Source: Patiria miniata | Taxonomy: Eukaryota; Echinodermata; Asteroidea; Valvatida; Asterinidae | DNA: 64,000 nucleotides | Assembly: GCF_015706575.1 (NCBI RefSeq) | Contig: NW_024037056.1 | Span: forward strand, 12,909,176 to 12,973,175 | Reading direction: 5' to 3' | Shown: positions 51,165 to 61,810 of the stretch, piece by piece | How the letters are laid out: each line of letters begins with the position of its first letter | How positions within the stretch are numbered: the stretch's first letter is position 1 | Program-made: the position numbers and the translations under genes | The notes under the pieces: model-generated | Told to the model about the DNA's origin: nothing | Seen by the model: the letters and a program-made list of their open reading frames with translations, nothing else | Databases searched by the model: none

Positions 51165-54067
51165 CTGTGGTTGGAAAGGAAAAGAAAAGTTGTATTTTAT
51201 TCATTAGAAACATAATAACAAAATTAGAAACATAATAATAAAGTGCCGGTATCCACCAAGCATGACGCTCATCGCGCATAAATATAAAGAAAAATGTTAA
51301 GTACAAAAACGGTGGAATAACAAATGGGTTTTGAGGTTAGATTTGAATGTAGACAGGGATTTCATTTAGCGTAGTTCAAGTGGGAGATTGTTCCAAAGAT
51401 TCGGGGCAGCATGAGCGAAAGACCCTTGACCCCACGAGTGATTGATACGAGGGATAGTCAATTGGTGTAGTTCTCCTGATCGGTGATTTCAAGTTAGCTG
51501 GTACAGTGTTATTAAGTCATTGATATAACCAGGTGAAGTGCCTTGTAGTGAATGAAATACATGAAGGAGAACCTTAAGGCCAAAAAAAAAAAGTCTCCGG
51601 TTTCTGGTATGCGCGCGCGTCGCCGTAGCCATGCGCGTCGGCAAAATGAAAAAGTTTTTTTTTCAATAAAAGATGATGTCTCAAAACCGCCAAATTCACT
51701 GGTTTGACTGGAATTCTGCTGCAGCACAGTTTAAACGTGTTTTTAGATGGGGGTATGATCGAGAATAAGCTTTATGTGGACTCTCTGGACTCCCGTACAT
51801 TTTGCACTAAGTTTAGTCGTGCACCATTTGCAGTTATCAGCCGACATTTGAAGCAAAAAAGTCAGGTAAAAAAAAAAAAAACCGCGTCGCTGCACCACTT
51901 TTTGGGCAAGCTCCATACCAGAAACCGGAGACTTTTTTTTTGGCCTAAAGGCAATCGGCAATCGGTGATGGGGAGCAAGTGAAGAGACTTGAGTTGATAG
52001 TGGATAAGCATCTGTAGTAATGAGGATCATCTGTAATGTTCTGTGGAGTGATGGGAATATGCATCACTTACAACCACAAGTTGTTTGTTTGCTTGTTTGT
52101 TTAGAAGCTGATTTTAGAAATGACCTTTTCTGTCAAAACTAAACACTCCTGGACAAAGCTTAAAATAGAAATGAGTGATTTTTGTTTTAATTTTCAGTTT
52201 TAGAAACGCGAGGCTTCTCCTTGCCTGCCTGGCATACTAGGCGGCTTTGCCTCATCGCCTGCTTTGCGGGCGATGAACTCAAGAACAATCAACTCACGAA
52301 CAACGCCTGAACGCACACAGAGATACACATACCCACCCAAACGTGTGTTCACCGTCAATCGTGGACGTCCTATTGTCCCTCTTTTGTTTGTACTTAACTT
52401 TTTAGGAAGACTCCCATAGGTTTTGTACACGACCCCAATCGCGGACGTATGCTGGGAATCGTGGACAATATTGTTCTCTTTTGTTCTCTGGTATTTTTCG
52501 TCCACGATTTGAATAGATGAACACGTCCACCCATACCTGTTCTTTAACTGTAGGGACTACACACGAGTTGTCCATGGTACTATGGGGATCAAAGACGCTG
52601 TGGGGACAGCAGAAAGTCCCCATAACTTGGTCCTAATTTCCCTAACAATAAAAAACTTCCCCATAACGTGGTGACAGCCTGCCAAAACACCTTCAGCACT
52701 TTGTAGCTTAGTGGGTGATGAGAAGATTCTTTCTCAAATGCTCAATATCTGCATTCTGACCAACCAATGCATGGTCGTTTTTGGAGCATGGCTATGACAC
52801 TGCAAAGTAAAACTTTCATAATTTGAAAACATTGCGTGGTTTCCTCCCCGAATGTTAATGTCTCCTACCGGAGGATGCCCCGCATTTCATTTTTGATTTC
52901 TGTTACTCCACTTCTGTATAATTGGCCCTTACAAGGTGAAAGCTTACCAGCTGTCTGAAGAACTGCTCCTCATGTGCAGCTTCCATCTTTCCAAAAGCTC
53001 CACCGGCGTCACGGATAGTACCACCCGCTCCTCCACCCTACATAACAAATTAGGCGTGCATTTTTGACTGACTGAAATTACAAATTCCTCAGATATGACG
53101 TTGTTTGTTGAACCTGTCTGTTTTACTTTTTAACCATAACATATGCCAGAAACTCTTAAATATATTGTTTGGCCGGTTTTAATCGTAGTTTGTTTAAATC
53201 GGCCTAGCACATAACTGAATAAATCTACTAGATTGTCTTACCTTGCCAACACCGGAGCCATGTTCACCTGCATAACCACGCTGCAGTTGACTGCAATTGT
53301 AATGAAATGTAAAAATATACGTAATTTATGAATATGATTCACAAGCTGCCAATTAATCAGAAGAATGCCCATGGCAAGTTCATTTATTATTTAAGTTCAA
53401 GGTAGGCTTATTTGCTTTGCATGCTTTGTAAGTTGTCTAGCTGACAATTTGCTTCACCGTACACGTTAATTTATACGCCTTGGCCTCTTACCAATACTGA
53501 ACTGTATAACATGGACGCTACGTTATTTCTGCCCGAAATCCGTCTGACTTTTGCCCAAAATTACGGGATAACTTGATCTCTGAAGGCATGGAATTGGTGT
53601 TTGTTTTGGGGTGTTTTTTTTTGTTGCTAAAACTAAAACTTTAAGGCGTTCTGTATTGGTTTTGGTGATATTAATTATAGTATACTGTGACAAAATAGTT
53701 CTGATTTTGTTTTTCTGCTACCCTAGCATTTGCAACGGATCTTTCCACTAATTTTGGTATATCAGTTGTAACACGGTTGTAATACGGAGGTAATCCAGTA
53801 TTTAAGCCACATTTATGGGGCTAAAGCTACACAAACTAGTTGCGATGTTTCCATAACATTACTGGTTAACGCAAAAATCTATGCAATACGCAATGCAAAC
53901 TTCGCCGATTGTACATCATTTTCCCTACCTCTATTTGAAATATTTAGTTTTTTATTCATCACACAATGACAACTTAATTCAAAGTTGTGTTATTTTCATC
54001 TAGGGTCTTACCACATTGCCGCGATCGGCCGAAAAAGACGAATTGTGGACACCCTAGCGAGAGCCAT
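51003..54067 (-). CDS. ATP5IF1: ATP synthase inhibitory factor 1 (IF1), four exons
   Basis: Exons 54067-54012, 53290-53242, 53037-52948 and 51164-51003 join in one frame of 118 residues. Residues 1-26 are basic and hydrophobic without acids (MALARVSTIRLFRPIAAM), a mitochondrial presequence likely cut near RGYA. Then come a Gly-rich linker, the inhibitory core (GTIRDAGGAFGKMEAAHEEQ, FFRQLQAEQLKALKKHHDEE) and a coiled coil (IEAHEREINRHSEEIQRLKK). The IF1 landmarks AGGAFGK and KKHH are present; His in that stretch governs pH-dependent oligomerisation in mammals. IF1 blocks reverse ATP hydrolysis by F1Fo-ATPase when the matrix acidifies. The Ser/Asp tail (SSSDSD) makes it longer than the 106-residue human protein. 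Confidence 0.93.
51165..52947. other. IF1 intron 3 with repeats
   Basis: It contains the Harbinger-type MITE at 51578-51945. Near 51330-51540 is a block resembling widely dispersed repeat tails (GGGAGATTGTTCCAAAGATT). The rest, including two stretches with CGTGGAC/GTCCACG motifs near 52350-52520, is unclassified. Confidence 0.5.
51578..51945. mobile_element. PIF/Harbinger-type MITE, copy 2
   Basis: 368 bp, about 90% or more identical by eye to 15709-16074 and in the same orientation. Ends are GGCCAAAAAAAAAAAGTCTC and GAGACTTTTTTTTTGGCC. Flanks are TAA on both sides (51575-51577 and 51946-51948), a TWA duplication. It lies inside an IF1 intron. Confidence 0.82.
52948..53037 (-). CDS. ATP5IF1: IF1 exon 3, inhibitory core (90 nt)
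   Basis: Acceptor TTATGTAG ending at 53038, donor GTAAGC. Thirty codons in phase 0: GGGAGGTIRDAGGAFGKMEA, AHEEQFFRQL. This is the segment that, in mammalian IF1, inserts between the alpha and beta subunits of F1. Confidence 0.95.
53242..53290 (-). CDS. ATP5IF1: IF1 exon 2 (49 nt)
   Basis: Acceptor ACAATTGCAG (53300-53291), donor GTAAGA. One base completes Cys, then QLQRGYAGEHGSGVGK, ending phase 0. A second AG ten bases inside (CTGCAG) would shift the frame, so the upstream one is chosen. Confidence 0.88.
54012..54067 (-). CDS. ATP5IF1: IF1 exon 1, start and presequence (56 nt)
   Basis: The ATG at 54067 lies in GCAAAATGG, a favourable context. The exon encodes MALARVSTIRLFRPIAAM plus TG (phase 2) and ends at donor GTAAGA (54011 downward). 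Arg and hydrophobic residues without acidic ones suit a matrix-targeting signal. Confidence 0.88.
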
Positions 54068-57000
54068 TTTGCAAGTAAGTGACTGCAACTTAATTTGACC
54101 TGACCTTGCTTCACCCCCTAACTCTCTGTTAATTTGTCGATTTGTATGTAAACGTAGTAATATTCATCACAAGTTTAAGTATGATAAATTTACTATATTC
54201 GTTTTTATGTTTAAAAAAAATACTTTTGCCTTTTATAAATAAATTCAACAAACATTATTAGTATTTCCTTGTAGACAATTTGCTTTATGCAATGGCTTAA
54301 TGTATCATTATTATTTTTTAGAAAGCTAAGAGGTTCATAAAAAAAGCGCTTGGAAAGTAGAGGGCGCTAAACAGTTTGGCTTGATGATCGAGAAGACGTG
54401 TCAAGACTGCTGGACTGAATTAATTCCATTTGTTTGTTTAAAAAGATCTCTGTCAATGCCAAGGATTTATAGACGAATGAATGATGTATATTGAAGAACC
54501 CAAAAATGTATGAAATACTTGACTTGTCGTCTGGTTTCTGTTTGGTCTTCAAAAGTATGTTCTAAGCATGTACGCGCGCCTGAGGGGGGGAGGGGGAGGG
54601 GGGCGGGGGGGGGGGGGCATGTGCCCCCCCAGCGGGGTTCGTGCCCCCTGGTTCCCCCTTGAAATTTTAAATTGCACATAAACAATGTTGCCCTCAGTGC
54701 CCTCTTTAAAAATTGGTGCACCCCAGGTGCCCCTAGCAGCTTAACCCTATAGTTACGCCGCTGCTATTGGTATAAATACAGATCCGGCTCGGGTAGTGAA
54801 GGATGGAACAAAGGGTTCACGGCCTTTTTTGTCCGTCGCTAGCATTACTTAGGCTTTTTCGTTTAATTTCCTTCGTTCAGTCGAGATGATGAGGCTAAAT
54901 ATGTTTCGTCCACAAATTCTATAGGCCCCTAACAGTACCCTGTCATAATCGTAATTAATTCTTGAGAGGGATTTCTGGCAATTCATAATCCAGTAAAAAA
55001 AAATAGAAGAGAAAATGTACCTCCTGGGTATTCCGATGAATGGAAAAATCATGAAGGCTCTACAACCTCGCACTCGTTTTAATTTTGTCTAATGCTCATA
55101 AAGACTCCAGGGGTTATACGAGCTGTAGTATGGACCTTTCATAAGCCTTTTAAACCTATCCCGGGGCAAATGATATAAATTAAGAATTCGTTGGCCCTCT
55201 TCGGAAATTAATAATGTGTCTGTGCATAATAATTTTGAGCAAAATGAGTACCACTGTGGAGTCACGGCTAGAGGGCTTCCCGTTTTCGCTCTGAACATTA
55301 ATGGATAAAGGGAATTTAAAGGATTCATGATTCATCAAAGCTGTCGTGTCATTGAATTTTATTTTTTAAAAAAATGTGTGTTGTTTTTAATTGCATTTTT
55401 TTTTCAATTGTAAAATCAAATGTAAAAAAGCTGAACCTGCGAATCCTGACATCCCCCCAAAATCATACTGGATTCTTGTTTGTTGTTCATCATGGCAGTA
55501 TAAATCATCCTCGCAGCAGATTGTTGTAATGATCCTGGCGCGCAAATTGCATGCAGTGTGCCGACATGGGCAAAGTTAATTCGGACAGTGGTTGAAAATA
55601 AAATAGAATGGTCTATGACTGAGTCTTCGACCGTTGAGTTGTATGGTATGGACAATAACTTTTATAAGGCAACATCTAAAACAAATTACCATCACTGACC
55701 GATAAAAAATAATTAATACTTAGTGCATATTAATGACAAATACAGTGAATTAGAAGACTGATTGATTTTCAAAAACTTTGTTTAAAAAAAACTTCCGTAC
55801 GTCAAACTAGACCTAAATAGTTGTAACCATCATAGCCAGATGGCCAAACCCAAACTTACCTGAAATACTCTGTTAGATTTTGGCATTTATAATGTTCACA
55901 GACGCAGTTTCTGTGAAGTGGGTCACAGTGACTAGTAAGTATGAGCATGCAATAGGTATGCATTTATCTTTTGCCAAACTGTAATCTGATACATGTATAT
56001 ATCGCTGGTACTGAATCAATTACACACTAAGAAATAAATGACTGTCAGCACTATTCGCCAACAGAACAGAAAATGATGCAAGTGTGGCATCCAAAACTTA
56101 CCGACAACGAACTCATATGAATAGAGAGAAAAATTGGGAAATTAGTCGAGCGAACGAAGTACATTTTGACCAAACTGGGGATGTAGATTAATGGTTTTTT
56201 AGTCGCATCTAAACTATAGAGCGCCCTCTAAAAGTTCCAACTTCCACAAATAATTCCCCACGAATACCCGTACCAACTGCACAAGACTATACCTCAGATA
56301 AAGCGCACAATTCATTGACCTTCGTTCCTTGATGATTACGACAATGACGATGTGATCCTAATTTATTCTGAGTCCGGAAATTGAGACGACCCCGTTCCTC
56401 GGCTTTCAATTAGCATGACAATATAAAGGCGCTCGAACTCTGTCGAGTTCGCACGTCTTTTATTTTTTTTTCTCCGTCTTATTTTGTCAATCTTCAAGCT
56501 TCTGTCATCACAGCATCCTCTGGGCACGCTGATGATGTGCAGTGGAAACTGCATGATGTTGGTGATTACAAAGATGAGTCACTTGGTGTCTTTAATTCTT
56601 GGACAAGTCAGAACAAGACGGGGTTTCTCGTAATCTAACCACCATCAGACGGCTGGACCAGCCGTTTTAATAATTGATAATGAGTTGGGAGTTTGGTCGA
56701 CCTTCCTGACATTTTGTGGTTAGCTTCCAAGAGGTACTTTGCGGATAGCAGGTTCTCTGAAGAAGGAAGATGTGTTGGATTCTGTTTTGATCGTTGGGAA
56801 TATCTCCTGACTCAAATAGCATTAGTGCGAATTCACTGTTTCTAATTATCTAACCACAAGTTGTTTAAATAATGTGTTTGCAGTTTGGTATTCCCTCTTG
56901 ACATTTTTGATTAGGTTCTGTGTTTGTTTGCCCTTTGCAGCAGAATAAATTGATCACATTAAAGGTTAGTCTTCATCATTTTTCACACTCGAAATATAAT

Positions 57001-58677
57001 TTGAAGAAAAAGAATATGCAAATGGCAGGGTATAGTGCCACTGTGTCAATATTAATTTCATATGAAGTAAAACTAGTGTCTACAACTGCGGTACGACAAA
57101 CAGAAATTTATTTTGCGCACGGTGATAACAAACGTGGTTTTGTAGATACACTTGTTCATGGAGGCACTTTGTACTCTGCAGTCAAGACATGGGGACGATT
57201 GATGTGTTAGCTTTAGGGGTGAAAACCCGACGTGCATACGTGATGAGGCGGGTGGGGGGGGGGGGGGGTGGCAGAGAATCTGGTTTTCCAAGCCTGATTA
57301 GTTGGCACAGCCCGACTGGCTTAAAAGTGCCGTTGCATTTCCGGCACGCGTGTGTGCCTTTTTAAGCACGCTGTATGCGACACACGCACGACGAAAATCA
57401 GGAGTGCCCAATTTATTATTAATCGTGGTTGAGTTTACGGAGAAGGCCCAGTTATAACGCTAGCGCTTCGTTGTAACTGCGGGGCATGCCGACGTGACTC
57501 GAGGAGGAACTTGGAGCAGTGTGTGTGTGTTATTCTCGGAAGAAGTCTTTCGAAAAAATTGTGACATCGTTTCTGCGTTGTTTTTAAAGTTTTTCTGAAG
57601 AGGAAAAATTGACGCGGCGATATTCTTTACTAGAATTAGAATAGTAAATGTGACACAGGCTTAGGTGGGTAGTGGTACAGGCAGAACTTATTCCGATTAT
57701 CTGGAAAACCATTTCAAGTCATGCTAGTTATAACAAAAAGTCATCGTGTATGCATAGGCCAGCGTATGCCACAGGCATCAGTATGGAGTTACGCCCATCA
57801 CGTGAATGGTTTCGGTAGAATAATTATGCCAGAAATAATTATGCCAGAACAGTGGCAAATCGCCAACGTATAAACATCAGTCTTCGCTGCAAGCTGGTGC
57901 CTGTTGAGCAAATCCGCACGTACGTGGATGTACTGTACATACCACACATGTTCCTACCTCCATGACTCGACCCAGGACCTAATACGACACCGAATGACCC
58001 TTGCACTGAAAACACCGAATCCCCCACGTCATCGAGAAGGCTCGCGCAGATGTCGCATTAAAAGCAACAAGTGTACACCAACCCGTCACATACCAGAATA
58101 CAACGGGACCGTGGCGTGGTGTATATAGACAGTATACAATCTTCATGGTAGACAGTTTTGCTGGTATGCGTATGCATACATTATACACCAGTAAACAACT
58201 GGACTGTGTACAGTTGGTGTCCCAAAGAGCTCGCTGATACTAGAGGTTTCGTTGGTGTATACTCAAGCCACAGGAGCCGGCCAGTGCTTTTCAATCACGA
58301 ACGTGCGCTAACACCATCCAAATCCTCTGAGCGGGTTCATTGGAGTGCATCCCCCTATTCATAGCCGCGGCGATGTGTGTGTACAAAACAGCAGCCCCAA
58401 TCACAGGAGCTGAATGGAAGTTGTGTTGAACACCAACCGAGTACTGCATAATACATGTACATACCAAAGTGTTTTATATCGCGGAACCGCGTGGGCTAAT
58501 GACTGTACGTATTGAAGTACCAATGGATACGCAGTTTCAGCGGCCAAATGCCTTATAAATCACCGGCGACCTTGCTTGGCATTTCGTCTCAGAGGACCTT
58601 AAGAAATGATGTCAGTAAACGGTGCAAGCCTGTGTACGTGTACCACGCGACATGGATAAAGTTGGAACTGCTGGAAA
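54068..58677. other. intergenic region between IF1 and the MTCL gene
   Basis: The two genes are divergent (IF1 -, MTCL +), so both promoters and any 5' UTR exons should lie here. I see no TATA-type signal that I would defend. G runs lie at 54586-54617 and 57250-57269. Near 57300-57500 CG dinucleotides become more frequent, which could mark the MTCL promoter. Confidence 0.4.
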
Positions 58678-61062
58678 ATGAACAGAGTTTCTTCGAATGA
58701 GTGGCCCTCTTTCAGGCCCCATACAACACCCCCTTTTCTGGACCCTGATGCTAATATTACTGATGAGGCTGACTTCAGTTCAGGTGACAAGGAAGTACAA
58801 CTGCTTGGGTGTGGAACTGGGGATGGTTTATTAAGGATTGACGATCGTGGGAACTATCTCCGTAGTTCACTGCTCCCCCAGGACAAACTCTGCTCTACGG
58901 GCATTACGAATACACGTGGTACGAGTAACGGCATCATCAGCGACCATTCAGTGAGTTGTGGTATCAGTGACCGCGGTGGTACGGGGGATCATCCTCGGCA
59001 AATCACGGCCAGGCATGATTGGAACGCCAGGAACGGGGGCCAGCGTGAGGGAACATCGCCAGAAGGAGGCTCGCTATCAGACGGTTGGATCGGCCAGCAT
59101 CAGACGATACCGGCCGCTGTGTCTGGTATCAACCAGGAGCAATCGGGTTATGTCAATGTCTCATCATCCCATTTGTCTTCGCTGATTGGACGTAAACAAG
59201 ACACAGACATACGAGAACTCTACGATTTGATATCGGCCAACACGATGGCGACCAATAGCTCTAGGAGGTATAATTCCCGCAGTAATAACCAGATGGATTA
59301 TGTGTATCATCCTCGGCAGAATGGAATACTAGCCGAGGAAGATGAGGACGAGGATTATGTTGACTCTGACCGAGATGAGGACAGTTTGGTCCATCTTCAC
59401 CTCAGGGCCCAACATGAGCAGGAAATCACGGCCATGTTTCAGCCCCCTGCGCAATGCATGGACTCATCTATGTATGAAACCTACGATGACCTGTCCTCTC
59501 TGATAGGTGCCGATTTGTCTGGGGATAACTTCGTCGTCAGTCTGAGTAGCGAGGAGCTTAACGCTAACAATTCCAGCTCTGCATCCAGCTGCGGTATACT
59601 CGACTTGCGAGACACCAAATTGAACAAGCGGCTCGCAAAATCTACAGAATCCATCCCCACGAACGTGGATTCGGAGGGACGGAAACGCTCGGCAAGCGAT
59701 AGCGAGCCGCTGCAACGATCACGCAGCCTGGAGAGTTTAAACTTTCTGCCGGGTAGTTCATCGTCAGTGGCGCCGTCACCCGACCCTGCGCCATCAACAC
59801 GCGGAGAAGCGGTAAATAATAATAATAATGCAAGCAGCGAGAATAATGCATGCAGGTCGGCGGCGCGGAGCGCCTGCGCGAAGCGCCGATTAATTACGAC
59901 GGATACGAGCATGCGAGAGAGTGACGATATCACAGAAGAGGTCACAATAGAGCAGAGAGACGCTGAACGGACACCCATAGAACGATCATTCGCAGAGGAG
60001 GTGCGATTGTGTGCCTTCCCTGTTTACATCCCACCTGCCGTGGATAGGATGTATCATCAACACCAGCGGGTCCCCTCGCCCCTCATCGAGATGGATGAAG
60101 ACGAGGAGGAGGATGAAACAGGGACAACAGCACAAGGAGGAAAAGCAGTGGACAAGGGGAAACATAAGGAGGTCACGAGTGGTAATGAAGACAAAGCAGC
60201 ACCGCCAAAGCCACGGCGAGGTGAGGAACGTAGTATCCCGTCCGAGGAAGAAACAACCAATGAGATGATCAAGATGGTGTCATCACCGTCATCGTCAGCA
60301 GCATCCTCTCCCGCGGAGAACCCCGCCACTGTAAAAGACACCAAGGAGCAGATATTAAAGGAGAGCGAAACAAATGATAAACCGAGGACAGGTGATGTTG
60401 ACACGGGATCCAAGATGGCGGCCACCAACGTGAACGTGCCGCAGATCGTGGAGACCCTCGTGGAGGACGATGAAGACCACGAAGGGGAACGGATAGTCCT
60501 CCAACTCCAATCCCGTTTAAATGCCGTGGAACAATTGGCTCAAGATCTCTCAGACCAGAATGCCAAACTCCAAGAGGAGCTAACAGAGATGCGTCTAGAG
60601 GTCGAGGAGTCCACAGATAAATACCGAGAGGGAGGGGAGATAGAGGAATATCGGGAGATGAAGATGGAGCTGGATCGAGCCGTAAGAGACTGCCGCGTCT
60701 TCCAGTACCGTCTCCGGAAAGCCGAGAGAAAGAACGAGGAGTTTGAGCAAGATCGGCTGCAGTTGGAGGAACGTCTCAGAGCCACCTCGGCCGGAATCCC
60801 CGCCCCATCGGGCCTAAGCTCCTCCCGGAGTTCTGGGGACTCCTCCCCTGCCGATGAGCCTCGGCTGGGAGAGGTTGCTGAGCTTCAGCAGGAGCTGAGG
60901 ACGGCCAAGGATGTCTCCATAAGGCTGCACCAAGAACTGGAGATGATCGAGGAGAAACGTGCCAAGACGGAGGAGGAGTGCCAGATTCTGAGGAGGAAAC
61001 TTGTAGACTCGGAAAATACCCGGAAGGAGATGAAACGAGAATTGGAGAAGACGCGAATAGAG
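58678..61062 (+). CDS. MTCL/SOGA-family microtubule-crosslinking protein, first coding exon
   Basis: 795 codons, ending in phase 0 at donor GAG|GTAAGG; the frame runs on for only 25 codons into the intron. Residues 1-600 are low-complexity, rich in Ser, Asp, Glu and Asn, with acidic runs (EEDEDEDYVDSDRDEDS near 221-237). From about 604 a coiled coil starts (LQSRLNAVEQLAQDLSDQNA, KLQEELTEMRLEVEE). The family signature follows: MKMELDRAVRDCRVFQYRLR, KAER, then after a Ser/Pro linker (about 705-737) ELRTAKDVSIRLHQELEMIE and EKRAKTEEE. Vertebrate MTCL1-3 share this layout; MTCL proteins crosslink or stabilise microtubules at the Golgi and cortex. One ancestral gene is expected in invertebrate chordates, so no paralogue number is given. 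The ATG context (GAAAATGA) is fair. Confidence 0.88.
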
Positions 61063-61713
61063 GTAAGGATAATTTTATGGCATCTCACTCCTTTGGATGA
61101 TTTTTTTACTGACACAGTATGGTTAGTTATTAGGAAGTAGGTGCTTTCACTAGAGTTAAAAAGTCGACAATCTTCTTTAAAAATAGCAAAGCTGGTGAAT
61201 TGGAGAAAAGTTTACAGTAGGTTTTTTTATGATAAAAAATGCCATGCAGATTTGCTCTGAACCTTGAGGTTTTTTTTTAAATCCATTATAGAAAAGTTGG
61301 TCCGCTATACTGCAAAAAACCAAAATCCACAAGGAAAGCTGCATTCCCATCAGTTTAAATTCCTTTAAAAATATGTTAATAAATATTGAAACTAATCTTT
61401 ACCACCTAACGTCATCAAAACCTGTACCAGCAAAAATCTTCACTCGGATAATAAAAGACTACATAATTTTTTTACCAATCATTGCCTGTGTACGATTTCA
61501 AATGCCTTACGAATATCAAACAGTAGTTATCATTGGTCACTGCACTATCCACAACATTCTCCTCATGTTTGACAGCGACACATGGTTCTCTGAATTTACT
61601 GGTGTTAATTCCACCCAGATAACCATGGTTCGTATTCGACAAAAAGCAAAGTGATCTCTGAAACAGATGCAACGTTGAACATGATTCACCGTGACAGAGA
61701 ATGAGTTTGCACA
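61063..61713. other. MTCL intron, 5' part
   Basis: It starts with donor GTAAGG at 61063. AT-rich, no further MTCL exon is recognised. Confidence 0.5.
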
Positions 61714-61810
61714 TACTGAATTAATTCATTCATTCATTCATTCATTCATTAAATAGTTTATTGAAACAAATCATGACTCGCAGCTAAGGGCTGAATTGAA
61801 CATGATTTAC
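61714..61810 (-). repeat. 3' end of a retroposon with (TGAA)n tail, antisense
   Basis: The complement reads GCCCTTAGCTGCGAGTCATG, TTTCAATAAACTATTTAATG and then (AATG)n at 61723-61752. AATAAACTATTT followed by a short tandem tail is the usual 3' terminus of CR1/L2-like LINEs or dependent SINEs. The upstream part of the element is not recognised. Confidence 0.45.

Noticed and set aside
59464..61115. - strand frames of up to 165 codons
   Set aside because: Shadows of the MTCL exon; serine-rich composition is the complement of its Glu/Asp/Arg codons.
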